Shown: positions 10,601-21,396 of the stretch, piece by piece | Layout: each line of letters begins with the position of its first letter | How positions within the stretch are numbered: position 1 is the first letter of the stretch | From: Macrocystis pyrifera | Taxonomy: Eukaryota > Sar > Phaeophyceae > Laminariales > Laminariaceae | Direction: 5' to 3' | Length of the DNA: 64,000 nt | Assembly (NCBI GenBank): GCA_031763025.1 | Contig: JASSKH010000045.1 | Location: forward strand, 1,965,501 to 2,029,500 | Translations under genes and position numbers: made by a program | Notes under the pieces: model-generated | Databases searched by the model: none | What the model was told of the DNA's origin: nothing | What the model saw: only the letters and a program-made list of their open reading frames with translations

Positions 10601-12765
10601 AAAGGGCGGGTTCGGTGCGGTCTACATTGCCGACTACAACGGCCGAAACGCCGCTGCCAAGGTGAATTACATCAAACGATCATCAAACAATCGGGGCGCG
10701 AGAGGAGCGTCACCATGTATGTCCGCCTTCCCCTACAGTACAGTATACCGGTACCTGTGTGCAGGACCCCTACCGAGTAAGAAAGCTACTGTAGGCTACG
10801 GTTCGCAGGAAAATGTGAAATTATGGGATCATGCTACTGATTCCTATATACAAGACACCTTTTTTCCAAATGTTGAATCCCGCCTGAGCCAGGATTTCCC
10901 GTTTCTAACTATTGCAGGTGTCCAGTACTGCATACGACAACATATTTCCGAGAAGGAAGCAAACAGGGTTTGGAAGAAAGGGAGCAAAGAGACATGCAAC
11001 CCCCGAGGAGAGGTGCAATTGTGGAGCGAAACTCTCTGCCGGCCAGGCGGGCTTTGCAAGAAGAGGCAATGTCTCGTGGTAAATGTGGTCGGCCGCTAGT
11101 TTCGAAGTTCGTTTTCGCTTCGCAAACTCTTGAGCAGACGTTGCCTCACACAAGCTGATGTGCCCGCTTGCGCCGGATCGATTGAATAATGTGTAGGTTC
11201 TGAATGTCACCCATGACCTTGGGGGACCCGGCGGCTTAGACAGCGACGACGACGGTATCAGGGATAGAAAGCAAGGCACGTCCAAGAGCGACCAGGCCAA
11301 GCTCCAACGCAAAGCGTTCTTGCGGGAGCTAGACGCGATGATGCGCCTCAGGAGCCCTCACACGGTGAACGTCTACGGAGCCATGATGTCTCGCGGAGAC
11401 CGCCTTGTTCTCGTCATGGAACTCTTAGCGGGCGGTGACCTGCTCACATTCTTGCGGAACTCCGTCGAGCCGCTTGCGGACGGCCTCGTCAGGCGTATCA
11501 TCGGAGACGTATGCGCGGGCATGGCGTTCTTGCATGCCCGGGAAGCCGTCCATGGGGACCTCAAATCTGCGAACGTGTTGCTGGATGGAGACGGCCGGGC
11601 GAAGGTGAGACGACAAGTTTGACTACATCGTACGCGTGTACAAAATATGACAGGCGCGCAACAGCTGCATGTAAGACAAGCGCTGGGGCGACTCCTGCTG
11701 CTGCGACCAACGTGCATAACATGTTTACCGCGATGCAGGGAAACAGGCTCCCTGGCTCTTCCTTCCGTCATTCCAACGATTGAAGGATCTAAACAAGATA
11801 TATACGGTACGATTACCGAGGTTTGGTACTCATGCTCAAGTAAAACATCAGAAGGGGCGAGCTTCATCGTCAGCAAAGTGATAAGGTTGATGAGTTTTCC
11901 TTCTTGTTTCGTTGTGTGTTCAGATCGGAGACTTCGGGACATCGAAATGGGTACAACACACTGACTCTACCGGTCTCGCCACGTACACGGGCAGCGAGAT
12001 GCAGGGTGGAAAGATGAGTCTCGCATGGGCCGCCCCTGAGGTACGTTGTCATGCGAACAAAAAACCGATACAATAGGCACGCCCACCGTCAAGATCGGTC
12101 TATATAGAGAACGCAGCGAAAGCCCTAGGCAGAAACAAAACGGAGGTGTAGATAGCGAGGTACTGGTGCCCAATCACGACGGTTGTATAAAAATGAATAT
12201 AGGTGTACAGATCACAGGTCAGGCATGTTTAGTCTGCGGCGAGTTCGAGCTTAGTATGTAAGCCCGAGCAAGGTTCAAGACTATCACCCCAAACGGTCAC
12301 GAATAGGGCACGTTGTGCATTGTGCCGATAAACGGGCGCACCTTCTTCCGCGAGCTTCGCCCGAAATATGTCGTCCTCGTTGCCCCAAGGCTTGTGCACA
12401 ACAAGCATGCGTTGAATACTACCGTCCCCGCGCCTTATCACACACCGTACACATGTACCGGTATGCGTTAAATCTTCTGCCTCTTAAAGGTACTAGAGAC
12501 CAAGGGCAACTCCTACGCAAGCGACGTGTACAGCTTCGGCATTGTCACATGGGAGGTCATCACCAGACAGCTTCCTTGGGCGGACCAACCTCTCGCTCGA
12601 GACATCTTTTTGCGCGTAGTCATGAAGGGAGAGCGTCCGGTTATCCCCGCCGACAGTCCTTCGGATATCGCACAGGTCATTCGGGCGTGCTGGGCCGAGG
12701 TACCCTCAGATCGCCCCACGTGTCATGAGGTCATGAAAGGCATGAAGTTGATAGGTTGGAAGTAA
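4177..12765 (+). CDS. Membrane-anchored TKL-like protein kinase, left copy, 7 exons
   Basis: Seven exons join in one frame: 4177-5229, 8654-8848, 9920-10012, 10476-10661, 11197-11604, 11924-12040 and 12490-12765. All introns are GT-AG and all are phase 0, giving 775 aa. Residues 1-50 are acidic (LTDDF-type repeats), 52-74 form one membrane segment, 132-143 are Ser-rich, and about 163-280 are Ala/Pro/Gly low complexity. Residues 284-447 (IYQAVMEAAHDLAERSQIPG onward, then KISQVL-like and FKRRQEEAEAVIDRAI) look like an MLKL-type helical bundle. The kinase domain has a Gly loop LGKGGFGAV (488-496), Lys509, a charged insert at 512-548, Glu553 in RELDAM, HGDLKSANVLL (catalytic Asp630), DFG (648-650), APE (682-684) and YSFGIVTWEVITRQLPW. 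HRD is HGD, so this is a non-RD kinase. The substrate is unknown. It is probably a signalling kinase at a membrane. The ATG at 4177 is the first in frame; the related copies instead begin MSSGD. Confidence 0.86.
5600..6090. repeat. Imperfect tandem repeats in kinase intron 1
   Basis: About three partial units carry CCCTACGGCC..GTGCCCGATTCTC, CAAGTATT.TGGACTCAAGAAGATG and GACCTGTTCGCCTGTCTGCC. The mirrored intron in the right arm has the same units at about 57,690-57,880 and 58,430-58,670, split there by about 510 bp of other DNA. They lie inside the 3.4-kb first intron. No function is apparent. Confidence 0.7.
6305..6624 (-). mobile_element. tRNA-derived SINE, copy 1
   Basis: Read on the minus strand it begins GGCGTCCCCGGTGGCTTGGT, has an A-box-like TGGCTTGGTAGG and a B-box-like GAGTTCGAGTCTCA in a perfect T-arm stem (GTGAG/CTCAC), and ends in an A-rich tail (the T-run at 6,305 on +). 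Copies 2 and 3 lie at 49,753 and 62,212. The right arm at about 57,495 reads straight through from GGTTTGAA to CTGACCTTGATT, which is an empty site. The insertion therefore post-dates the arm duplication. It lies in kinase intron 1. Confidence 0.85.
7035..7140. mobile_element. Short MITE with TTACGGGGGACC termini, copy 1
   Basis: A 106-bp element with terminal inverted repeats beginning TTACGGGGG and ending CCCCCCGTAA, and an AT-rich middle containing ACCAAATATTGTTAGTAA. It is flanked by TA on both sides, as in Tc1/mariner-related Stowaway-like elements. A second copy is at 36,900-37,012. The mirrored right-arm site near 57,078 lacks it. It lies in kinase intron 1. Confidence 0.82.
7141..8653. 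other. Rest of kinase intron 1, no gene seen
   Basis: It contains a CT-rich block (about 7,160-7,300), CAGTAGTAGTAG, a T-run near 8,217-8,228, and otherwise unremarkable DNA mirrored in the right arm. It ends with the acceptor CCCCATGCAG before exon 2. Short ORFs here are not conserved in frame between arms. Confidence 0.5.
9715..9885. repeat. About 30-bp minisatellite in kinase intron 2
   Basis: About six loose units contain CACTACTTCCATGAAAGC-like sequence. In the right arm (about 54,420-54,560) the same array is open on the minus strand and would encode MEASVTSTES-like repeats. The left array is not open in the matching frame, so a coding role is unlikely. Confidence 0.6.
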
Positions 12766-14770
12766 CTATTACCAGGTGCTGTGGTTAGAGGACAACCTCA
12801 AGCACATGGCGTCGGTTGGCTTATACTACCGTTTCGTTGTACCAAAACAGTCATCTCTGTCTGGCAGCATTCTCTTCATAGAGCTACTGTAGACCCCACG
12901 GTTGAGCCTATGCTGATTCCGCGGGTGTCTGGTGGAGATTTACACTTGCCGTGGTTTTCTTGGCAGGCTTCGCATCCACTATCGGGTAGTGTCCATTTCA
13001 GCGACATATTGAGTATCAACTGTAGTACGGTTGAGTTCGATCGAAGTGTCGCGACCAATGCGTACAATGATGATGGTGTGGTGGTAACCAACCAGTACCC
13101 TTGTGATACTAAGATTGCATCGATCTGGTGTACGACCAGGCATGCTCGGTGCAGTACGGCGACGATGGAATGCCGGTATGGTCTGGTCATTGGAGAACGT
13201 CTGGAGGTGGGAAAATGGCATAAGTAGATTACTCAACGGTTTCGTAGTCGGCAGCCTCCCTCTTTGCCCGAGGGTTTTGTCAAAGTAGTCCTCGGACGCT
13301 CTACTGTCTACGCTTATCATCAAGGAATTGGTGCTGATGGTGCTTTTTCTGTAGTTGTTGAACCCCCCGGCGCTATCTTCCATCAGGGTTGAGTGCTCTG
13401 GGTTCTGGCCAAACTTCCCAAGCGTCGCGACCAAGGGTCCGTTGTTGTCCTTGTTGTGCCCGCGCGCCGGTGTCCCAAGCATATGGTATTGTTATCATGT
13501 GCTCCACCGATACGCTTGACGTCCTGCATGGAACAATGGCCATTAACCCGTATTAGAAAGCCTTGTTCCCCTTGCGCTGCACGGTGGTGCTCCTGAAACC
13601 AATTGGCGATGTTGGCGTTGCCTTTGTTGGTCTGTTTATTGTGGAGCTGGCGCTCATCATCTCAATGCGATGTAGTCAAGTGTGCGAGCACCACTTGTCC
13701 TCTCCTCCGCGTTTTTCTCTCTGCTGTTTCGCGTGATGATTCCTGCCCTTTACTTTCCATCCGCCGTTAGAATGGGACGTCGTTTTGTGCAAAGATCACC
13801 GCTTCGGGGACCCTCGTTGGGGTTTCTTGTAAGTGGGGTCGTGCTTGGAGCAATTAAAATCCCCCTTGAGGTGCTCAATCTGCCTGCAGATATCGTCTTA
13901 GATAATAAAGCCATTGGTTATGTAGCCCTTCAAGCTATGGGGGTCATCCCACGCTTTCACGGCGATACCGTGGCCCGCAATTAGCGGTGCGTTCGCCGGA
14001 CACGAAAGGAGGTCCGTGTTCACATTACGCGTCGTTGTTTTGACGTCTCGAACCCGTACTTCCGGTCTCTCAAGTGTTAATTTAGCACGAAGTTGTAGTC
14101 ACGTGTGAAGGCATTGAGTAAGAAGTCGACGAAGTGTTCGGGGCAGAATGTGCTCACCCATGTAATTAAGACAGACTCGAGCTGTCTCCATGACGTATAC
14201 AGAAAATCGCCTGAGTTCTGGCCCTGGTTCTTCTTGCACGTTCCTCGTTAATCTCGGAGTGGCGTTGCTGGCAGCATCGTGATTCTTCACGAGCGCCTTC
14301 CAATCCAGTCGTTCGTCCATCCCTACGTCAATCTTCCGTTTTTGCCCTCATGTTGCCGTGCAACTGCAGTGGCTCCTTCGTTTCTAGCTCTTTTTAGGAA
14401 GACGACAGAGTAGAGGTTGGCGTTGTTGCGCTGCCGGCGGACGAGGTTGCCGCCGACCGTCGGGTTCAGACCTTCCTTCCCCATACGTAGACCGTATGCA
14501 TCAGGGGCTGACACATCCAGGCGGACGCTGACCTTCCTTTTCCACTAGCAATACGCGTACCCGCCCGTCGACCCACGGGAGACTCTCCGTCATTGATACC
14601 ACTTTGTTGGTGGTGGTGTCGTCCATTTTGCGAAGCATTACTGCTGCGGCACATGGTGCGTATGTGCCGCAACTTTGCAGATCCCGCCACTTTATGGAGA
14701 ATATTTCGCCGCGCTACTGCTGTAGGTCCTACCGTGACGCAATTTTGCGGGCTGGCTTTGCTGCACTTGG
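12766..14770 (-). pseudogene. Unidentified ORF remnant region downstream of left kinase
   Basis: The minus strand holds an open stretch at 12,979-13,482 (167 aa, starting MLGTPARGHNKDNNG). It is the C-terminal part of the 232-aa ORF at 50,613-51,311 in the right arm. The left version lacks about 18 nt and has a 1-nt difference just upstream that closes the frame. Further upstream on the same strand are disconnected open pieces (14,099-14,690) with RLTRNVQEEP and RMGKEGLNPTVGGNL, also mirrored. I do not recognise the family. It may be a decayed gene or transposon protein, or chance. Confidence 0.35.
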
Positions 14771-15000
14771 TGCGTGCTTTCAGATATCAAATTGTGGGCT
14801 TGGGATACGGTACCTTTACGGGATGTTCTTGTAGCGAGCTTCAATTTCAGCTCTGCAGGTTTGGGACACCAAGTTCACGGTATGTGTTGAGGTACTTGGT
14901 GCAAGTTTCTGTCAAGGCTGGTGTGGTTTGTGATACCACAACGTCACGGTGTGTGCTATGTACTTGCGCTGCGAGTTTCTATTTCAAGCTGTAGACTGCT
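14771..15000. repeat. About 75-bp imperfect tandem repeats
   Basis: About three units contain GTACTTGGTGC, a GTTTGGGATACCAAGTTCACGG-like segment and GTATGTGTT. Mirrored at about 49,010-49,230. No coding signal is seen. Confidence 0.55.
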
Positions 15001-18000
15001 AGGAGTGAGGCTCGAAGGTGATATTGTTGGGTTATCTGATATCTGAATTCTCAAAAACAAACTACATCATCGCCGTGTACAGCTGTGTGTCTCCGTTTCA
15101 GGCGTATTTCTCCGTATCAGCGGACACCTCGTGGGGCTCTATGGGTGGCGGTGCTGTGTGCGTGGGGCTCTGTGGGTGGTGGTGCTGTGTGAGTGTGTTG
15201 GTCAAATGGGACGACATGCGTTACATTTTGGGAGCCTGAAATATTATCGGTACATGCCTGGAGAACGAGAGTGATAATCGGACGGGTAGACTGCCAGCCA
15301 AAACACGTCCCACTGCCGAGGAACTCAATGGGACCCCCTTGCACACTACAGAGAGGCTTAGTGCACGCCGGGAGAGCTCGTGGGCTTCTATGATATGTGT
15401 GGTCCTGTGGGTCTGATTGTGCGTTAGGTGTTGAAATCGCAAGTAATAAATACGTGAGAGTCACAATTGCACCAGAACATGGGGGTTTTTGCGTACAGGG
15501 CCTACAAAGTATTAATCGAACGAACAATTTCCATGGTTTTAGAGATTAAATATCGATCGAAAACACATACACTTTCCCAGATGGAGATCCCTCCCTTTAG
15601 TAAACCACTGGGAACTACCGGTGTCGTTTACGGTGAGCCTCGTGTGTAGCATCTCATCACCATACGACTCACAGGATTGGGAACGGAAAATCTCCGAATC
15701 GTAGCATGAAGCAGGGTAGTCTGGGTCAGTGTCCAGCCTTGGTGATAAGACTTCAGCACCGCCAGTCTATCTTTCTTATCACGGTGCAATAGGGATGACT
15801 GCAGTGGAACTTGAAACGCATCATGGCTCACGGTCAACAATCCAACTAATAACATGTGTTTGTTTGGAAATGAAGCAATATTTGTTTGTATTTGCGATTT
15901 CCATCGAGGGGGGGTGTTAAGGAATAGGCACCAGCAATCCATTGTCCTCGTCAATGTGCAGTAGCGACTGCAGTGCAGCTTTGCAGCGCATCGTAGCAGA
16001 AATATGTAGGTATATGTTGCGATGTCGTGTAGAATCGCAGCGGCGCGATCATCGACTGTTCCCAACAGGAAGCCTTGGTTCTACAAGATATCTTCCAGAC
16101 TGGGGGTTCTATGTACGAAGAATTTTTGCGGATATTGTAGAGCTAACACGGACCGTTCTACGCAGTTCTTAACTGCTGTACAGGCTTGTAGAGCATAGCA
16201 GCAGCGGTATTGTGGGACAGACGTCGTAAGCTTCTAAAGCATAGCAGTACTCCATTGATAGACGTGGAGGCACCAAAGCGCAGCACACCCTCCAGAAGCA
16301 TGCTACACTGGGGGTTTAATGAATTAAAAGTTGTCATTTGAGGAGCTTCATACCTGACGAAAAAAAAACAACCTTGAGAGATTTTGCTTACCCCTCCAGG
16401 GGTATAAAAAAAAAGACAAAACAGCGCCACACTCGCCACCATGTCGGGATAGAAAACAAAATATATTGGCGGGTTGGGATGTTTGTCAGAAACGAAATGA
16501 ACTATTTGTATGCTTTCACTTTTTTACTTGGTTTTAATATAACCCCTTGTCTGGGACTCGAAAAAAAAAGTTGCCGTATCGATTATTATTTTTTCGTGTA
16601 CCCTTGACTATACGTAGGTTAAGAACGAATGGTATAGTTTGTACCAGGTACGTTTTGTATGACAAAAGTGGGATTCCAACGACATAGAGAAAGTCCACGG
16701 TCGAGGATCCCCGCCAGCCAGAAACAGTTCAGGCCGACAAGTGGTTCGTACTGTACTTCGTACCCCTTTATCGTATACCTGGCACAGCGTGCGCCTCTCT
16801 AGGGGTATTCATTCTGTTTTCTATGTTCCGCTTTGTTTGGTCGACTCTTGTCTTCACTGAGTACGATCGGATGGGTATGTATGTGATTCGCAAGTCCATA
16901 CTTCAAGCAACCAAGCTTTCGCTGGCCCGAAAACAATGGCGTGTTTACCAACATCAAGCACATTCTGCACTTTCCAAATACCAGCTATATAAGTAGTATA
17001 ACTGTTGCGGCGGAGGGACGTCGGAGCAACCGAAAGCACGACGAGTCGAGGCATGCAACCACGAGTCGTTGGGTGCAGAGTAGAGGAGGATTAATCTGTG
17101 GGTGTGGGATACGTGATTCATTCAGCTGACGGTTTCAGCCTGCTGAATGCAAAACGCCTGACCAAGGTGTACAGCGCATGCAGCGCGGGGGCCAACACCG
17201 AGTGTCTTTAGACGCCACCCAGGCAAGGGAGAGAATACGTGCAACACCTAAAAGTGAAATAAAGGACTTAATACTGAGGGACTAAAGGCTAAACCGACTA
17301 TTCGCTTGCATAAACGCATCGTTCCGCGTGATTGCGAGCATAATCGAGTATCTGCATTGTGATTCGCTCGTAATCAGGGTTTCTGGTCATCGTTTGCTTC
17401 GCTCTCGCTTGAGCGAAGCACTTGAGCCGTTCAGACTGCCGACGGGTCCAACTCACGAACTGAGGAGGCGAGTCAGGTGAGCGCTGACAGCTCACGCCGG
17501 GGAGCTTGCCGTAACATGGTGAACCCAGGGATATCGACCCAGGCGGGATCAGGAAGTGGTGACAGGGTTACGAGCATCATGCAAGTCGGAGGGAGCAAGT
17601 CACACGAGCACCAGCTGCTCGAGGACTGGAGTCTGCAAAACAAATTGGGGGGTTCGGCGAACTGATGGAATCTGATGCTGTTCTGTAATGTTTGTTTTGC
17701 GGACTTGATGGAATCTGAAAATGTTTTTGGTCCGGTAAAGATTGGGTCTGGCGAACTGGTGGAATTTGATGAACATTGGTGTGTCGCCGTACGCAGCTGG
17801 AAGGCAAGGTGAACGCCCGACAGCCACAGTAGACGAGTCGCGGGGTGAGGGCTTCTCGGGGGTAGGGCTCAGGGTGACGGTGAACACAAACGAGCCGACA
17901 AGGAGCTAATATCATATACTTGGCAGCTCTCCACTACTCATCACATCTAGTGACGACCTACAGCTCGTGGTATACTACTATGTCGTACAAAAATGAAAAC

Positions 18001-18690
18001 CTACTATGTGGTAAAAAAATAGAAAAAACAATGAAAAAATGGTCATAGATGGTCTTGAAGGAGGTGTGCATACACGGACAAGAAATATGGTTGGGCAGTA
18101 CGAACGAAGCCAGACTAACAGCTGGTAGCTGGACAGTCTGCCGTGTGGCTTTGCCAGTCTCGTCTAATGAAGCAGCTAACCGGTGATAACAAGACATTGA
18201 GTTATACCACATGAACAGGAAAAAGCTGGCGTATTCAGAGGAGATACCGGCCGTAATACGGGATGAATTATTGTATACGATTTTATAAGAAACTAAGAAA
18301 GCACGTCAGCTGTGAGTTCAACCGATCTATAGAATGTGATACCAACAACGATCAATAATGAAAGACACCACTACGTGGTGTTATATAGTGAATATGTATG
18401 CTAAAAAAATACATACAACCGGTGAGGGGAGAAAATCAGGGCTACACTCTGGTGAAGCACAAGTCAGTACGCGACAACAACTAATAATCTCAAAAGGTCA
18501 AACAATAAACTAAAACTTCATAGCAGACTGGCGACCCACGATACTCTTACAGTAACTATTAATAGGTGTATACATACTGCAGCTGTCATTGTCGAGTACA
18601 CCGAAATAGATATAGATACGATATTGTTAGCCCTTTGCTCTCAGCGTTCCTCAGCGTTTTTTAGACATGTTTTCTGCGTTGTTCGTGCTA
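15001..18690. other. Gene-poor arm DNA
   Basis: Mirrored at about 45,250-49,000. It has a 33-bp duplicated GTGGGGCTCTGTGGGTGG element (about 15,130-15,195), loose repeats of GGCGAACTGATGGAATCTGA (about 17,650-17,780), and a small palindrome ACACCACTACGTGGTGT near 18,368. ORFs are short, occur on both strands and are not frame-conserved between arms. I see no gene. Confidence 0.5.
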
Positions 18691-20350
18691 ACGCGAGATG
18701 AGGTTCACTTCACGGGACGAAAGTGCCTCATCGTGATCCATGACCCCGACTGTGTCCGGGGCGGCCTCGGGCGTGCTTGCGCCGTGCTCTGGCTGCCGAC
18801 TGACCGGGTATGAGTACGCCATCTTTGAGTTGGACCAGTGGAGTGGTCGATACTTGATTTGTATCTGTCTCCGTGCCCTGGCTGCCGGCTGGCTGGGTGT
18901 GAGTAGGTCAAGCTGTGAGATGGATCAGTTGAGTGGTCGATACTTCGTTTATAACAGCCTCGTGGCCATAGAGTTTGGTCTATGACCTACCTTTGCCCCG
19001 TTAGGCCTACCTTTGGCCCGTCAAGCCTTACTCTGAAATGTAATAATTTTGAACATTGGGATGTCGTTGACGGCTGTCCGTCAAGGGGCAAATGTGCCGT
19101 CAGCTAACATCTATGCTCGCTCGTGACGGTAAAAATATTGTGTTCTCGATGCCAGCATCCAAATTGGACCTCTTCTCCTTTGGCCGATCCTCTGCGGCTT
19201 TCGACAGCTCATAGCGGCAAGAGTGTGGGGAATATGGGCTGGGGTGGCCGGTCTCGTGCCTCTCCGTTGCTTGTGCGTTGAGGGTTGGGCGTTCCAGAAA
19301 CGAGTGTCGAAAATCCAATTCGGGCTATTTTACGTGTGAAAGCACGAGTTTTGCGCAAACATGTTGGCATTCGTAGGCTAGCATATGGTCGCGAAACGAA
19401 CGTCACGAGCCTCTTCGGCTGATGTGCACGCCGGGCGACCAGACTCCGTAAGGCAGAGAGGACGGATTCTTTGGTGTCGACCGAATCGGACGAGGCTACG
19501 CCACGGGAGGAGCGGTACCGTGGTGGAGGTACAAACGGTGCCTACGGAAACAATTTTGTACACACAGCAGCACTCTGGCAGACAGTGTCATATGCATCGC
19601 GGAGTTTGGGTTGTGTTGTGAAGGCGTTTTGTATTCTTATGTAACTGCCAAGAAAAAAAGGAGAAGTTATAAACGAGTACATGTGCGCGTTACGCTCACC
19701 CTGCAGCATGTTTCGTTGCGGACTCTCGAGGGTATGATTATGCCTTTCGTTGTCGATCCTACTGCTGTAGAGACGGCCTCTGACACGCTCGCGCGCTGCC
19801 CAGGCGGGGCGCGAGAAACATCTCAAATACGTCAGTTTTGAGTTGTACCAAATGATGAGTGGTCGATACTGAGTTCCGTGGACCAGTCGAGTGGTCGATA
19901 CTGAGTTCGACGAGCAGAGTGGTCGATACCCAGTTTTGAAAGCTACCAGTACGTGATTTATCACAGATTTCGGTTGACGGCCTACTTTGCCCCGTCAAGA
20001 CTGCCTTTGGCCCGTCAAAAACCGTCATTTAAAATACTATGGTTCATGGCATTGGCATGCCCAATTTTGCCAAGCTCCCAGTATGTGATTTATCACAGTC
20101 TCTGTGAGATTACCAAATGAGTGGTCGATACTGATTTTCGTGGACCAATCGAGTAGTCGATACTGAGTTCGACGGGTTGAGTGATCGATACCCAATTTTG
20201 CGAGCTACCAGTACGTGATTTATCACAGTCTCGGTCCAAAGATTTTAGTTGTCGGCCTACCTTTGTCGCGTCAGGCCTACCTTTGACCCGTCAAACCGTC
20301 TTTGAAAATACGATAAGTTAATAGCATTGGGATGTCCATTCATCCTTCAG
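18691..20350 (+). repeat. Cluster of about 180-bp repeats (GTGGTCGATACT family)
   Basis: Units run from ACGTCAGCTGTGAG through AGTGGTCGATACT, ATTTATCACAG, TTGACGGCCTACCTTTG and GGCCCGTCAAGCC to AACATTGGGATGTC. About two units lie at 18,691-19,085 and about three at 19,830-20,350. The DNA between (19,090-19,830) has scattered ORFs but no recognisable gene. Right-arm counterparts are at 43,490-44,010 and 44,740-45,240, where one extra unit is present. Confidence 0.8.
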
Positions 20351-20435
20351 GCTGATGCCTGATGTTTCCGGTCAACTTCGGGCATGCGAGATTATTTGCC
20401 CTCCCCAAAAATAGAAAATAATTAATCATGTTTAT

Positions 20436-20770
20436 TGATTCCGATCTTCTCCACACGACAAGAGGTTATAATTGTCAATTGTCATTTATGGCGGGTTAGG
20501 AATCCCTGAATGATACATCAAATTACTATCCACGACTTTCCGGAACGACCAACGCACTTCATCGTTTCTTGATTTCGATATCCTCCCCTAAAGAAGTTAT
20601 AAGTATTTATCGTTTGCAGCGGGTTAGAAATCTCTGAATGATACATAAAAAACTGTATCATCCACGACTTTCCGGTACGACCAACGCACTTCATCGCATC
20701 ACTCAGAGATTCCCAAAACGTCGCAAACGATAATTCTAACCTCTTTAGGAGAGGAGATCGAAATAAATAT
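20436..20770. mobile_element. Fold-back (long-TIR MITE-like) element cluster
   Basis: The 20,570-20,640 segment beginning ATTTCGATATCCTCCCCTAA is matched in inverted orientation by 20,690-20,766. The result is a unit of about 197 bp with termini of about 70 bp. A related half-unit precedes it (20,436-20,575) and shares CCACGACTTTCCGGAACGAC. Mirrored at about 43,075-43,415. No transposase is seen, so it is presumably non-autonomous. Confidence 0.65.
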
Positions 20771-21086
20771 AATCGAAATAAATACCTGGTATAGCTTGCG
20801 GGAGAGACAATTTCTCCTCGCCAAAAATAAAAAATAATTATATTTTATAAATTTTGAAATACGTCAGCTGTGAGTTCGACTGATTAAATAGTTGATACTC
20901 AACTTTGCAAGCTGCGTAATACGCCTCGTCTATATTCCATTTTTACCTATTTTTACAAGTATCGTGATAAACCGAGCGCGCGTATTCTATACCTGGTATG
21001 TGATTCCTTGTCAAACATATAGGCCAGCGGCTCCCCTGGATGCTGCCCGGGTCAACAGGACAATTTTAAATAATCATTCTGCGCAC

Positions 21087-21321
21087 TATGGCCTCTGCCA
21101 GATGATATCAGCAAGAGGGCTTCCAGCGAGGGACTCCACCAGTCTCGCTGGCCTCGCACTCAGTAAGTCTTGTTCTTAGAGCTTGTATTATCACGGAGTG
21201 ATCCTCATCGGACCACGAGCCAGGTGGCTAGGGGACATCACACAGGATCCCCGGCCACTGCTCCACTCACACATGCGATTACACTGAAACCTCCACGGCT
21301 TGGTATCTTTTGGCTACAGCA
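21087..21321 (-). repeat. 3' LTR of the Ty3/gypsy element
   Basis: A 235-bp LTR, downstream in the element's own orientation. It appears identical to 26,615-26,849. Confidence 0.88.
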
Positions 21322-21396
21322 CCCCCAAAGCGAGTTCACTCGACACGAACGAGCTTGACAAAACCAAAAAACCAAGACGAAATCGCATGCGGCAAA

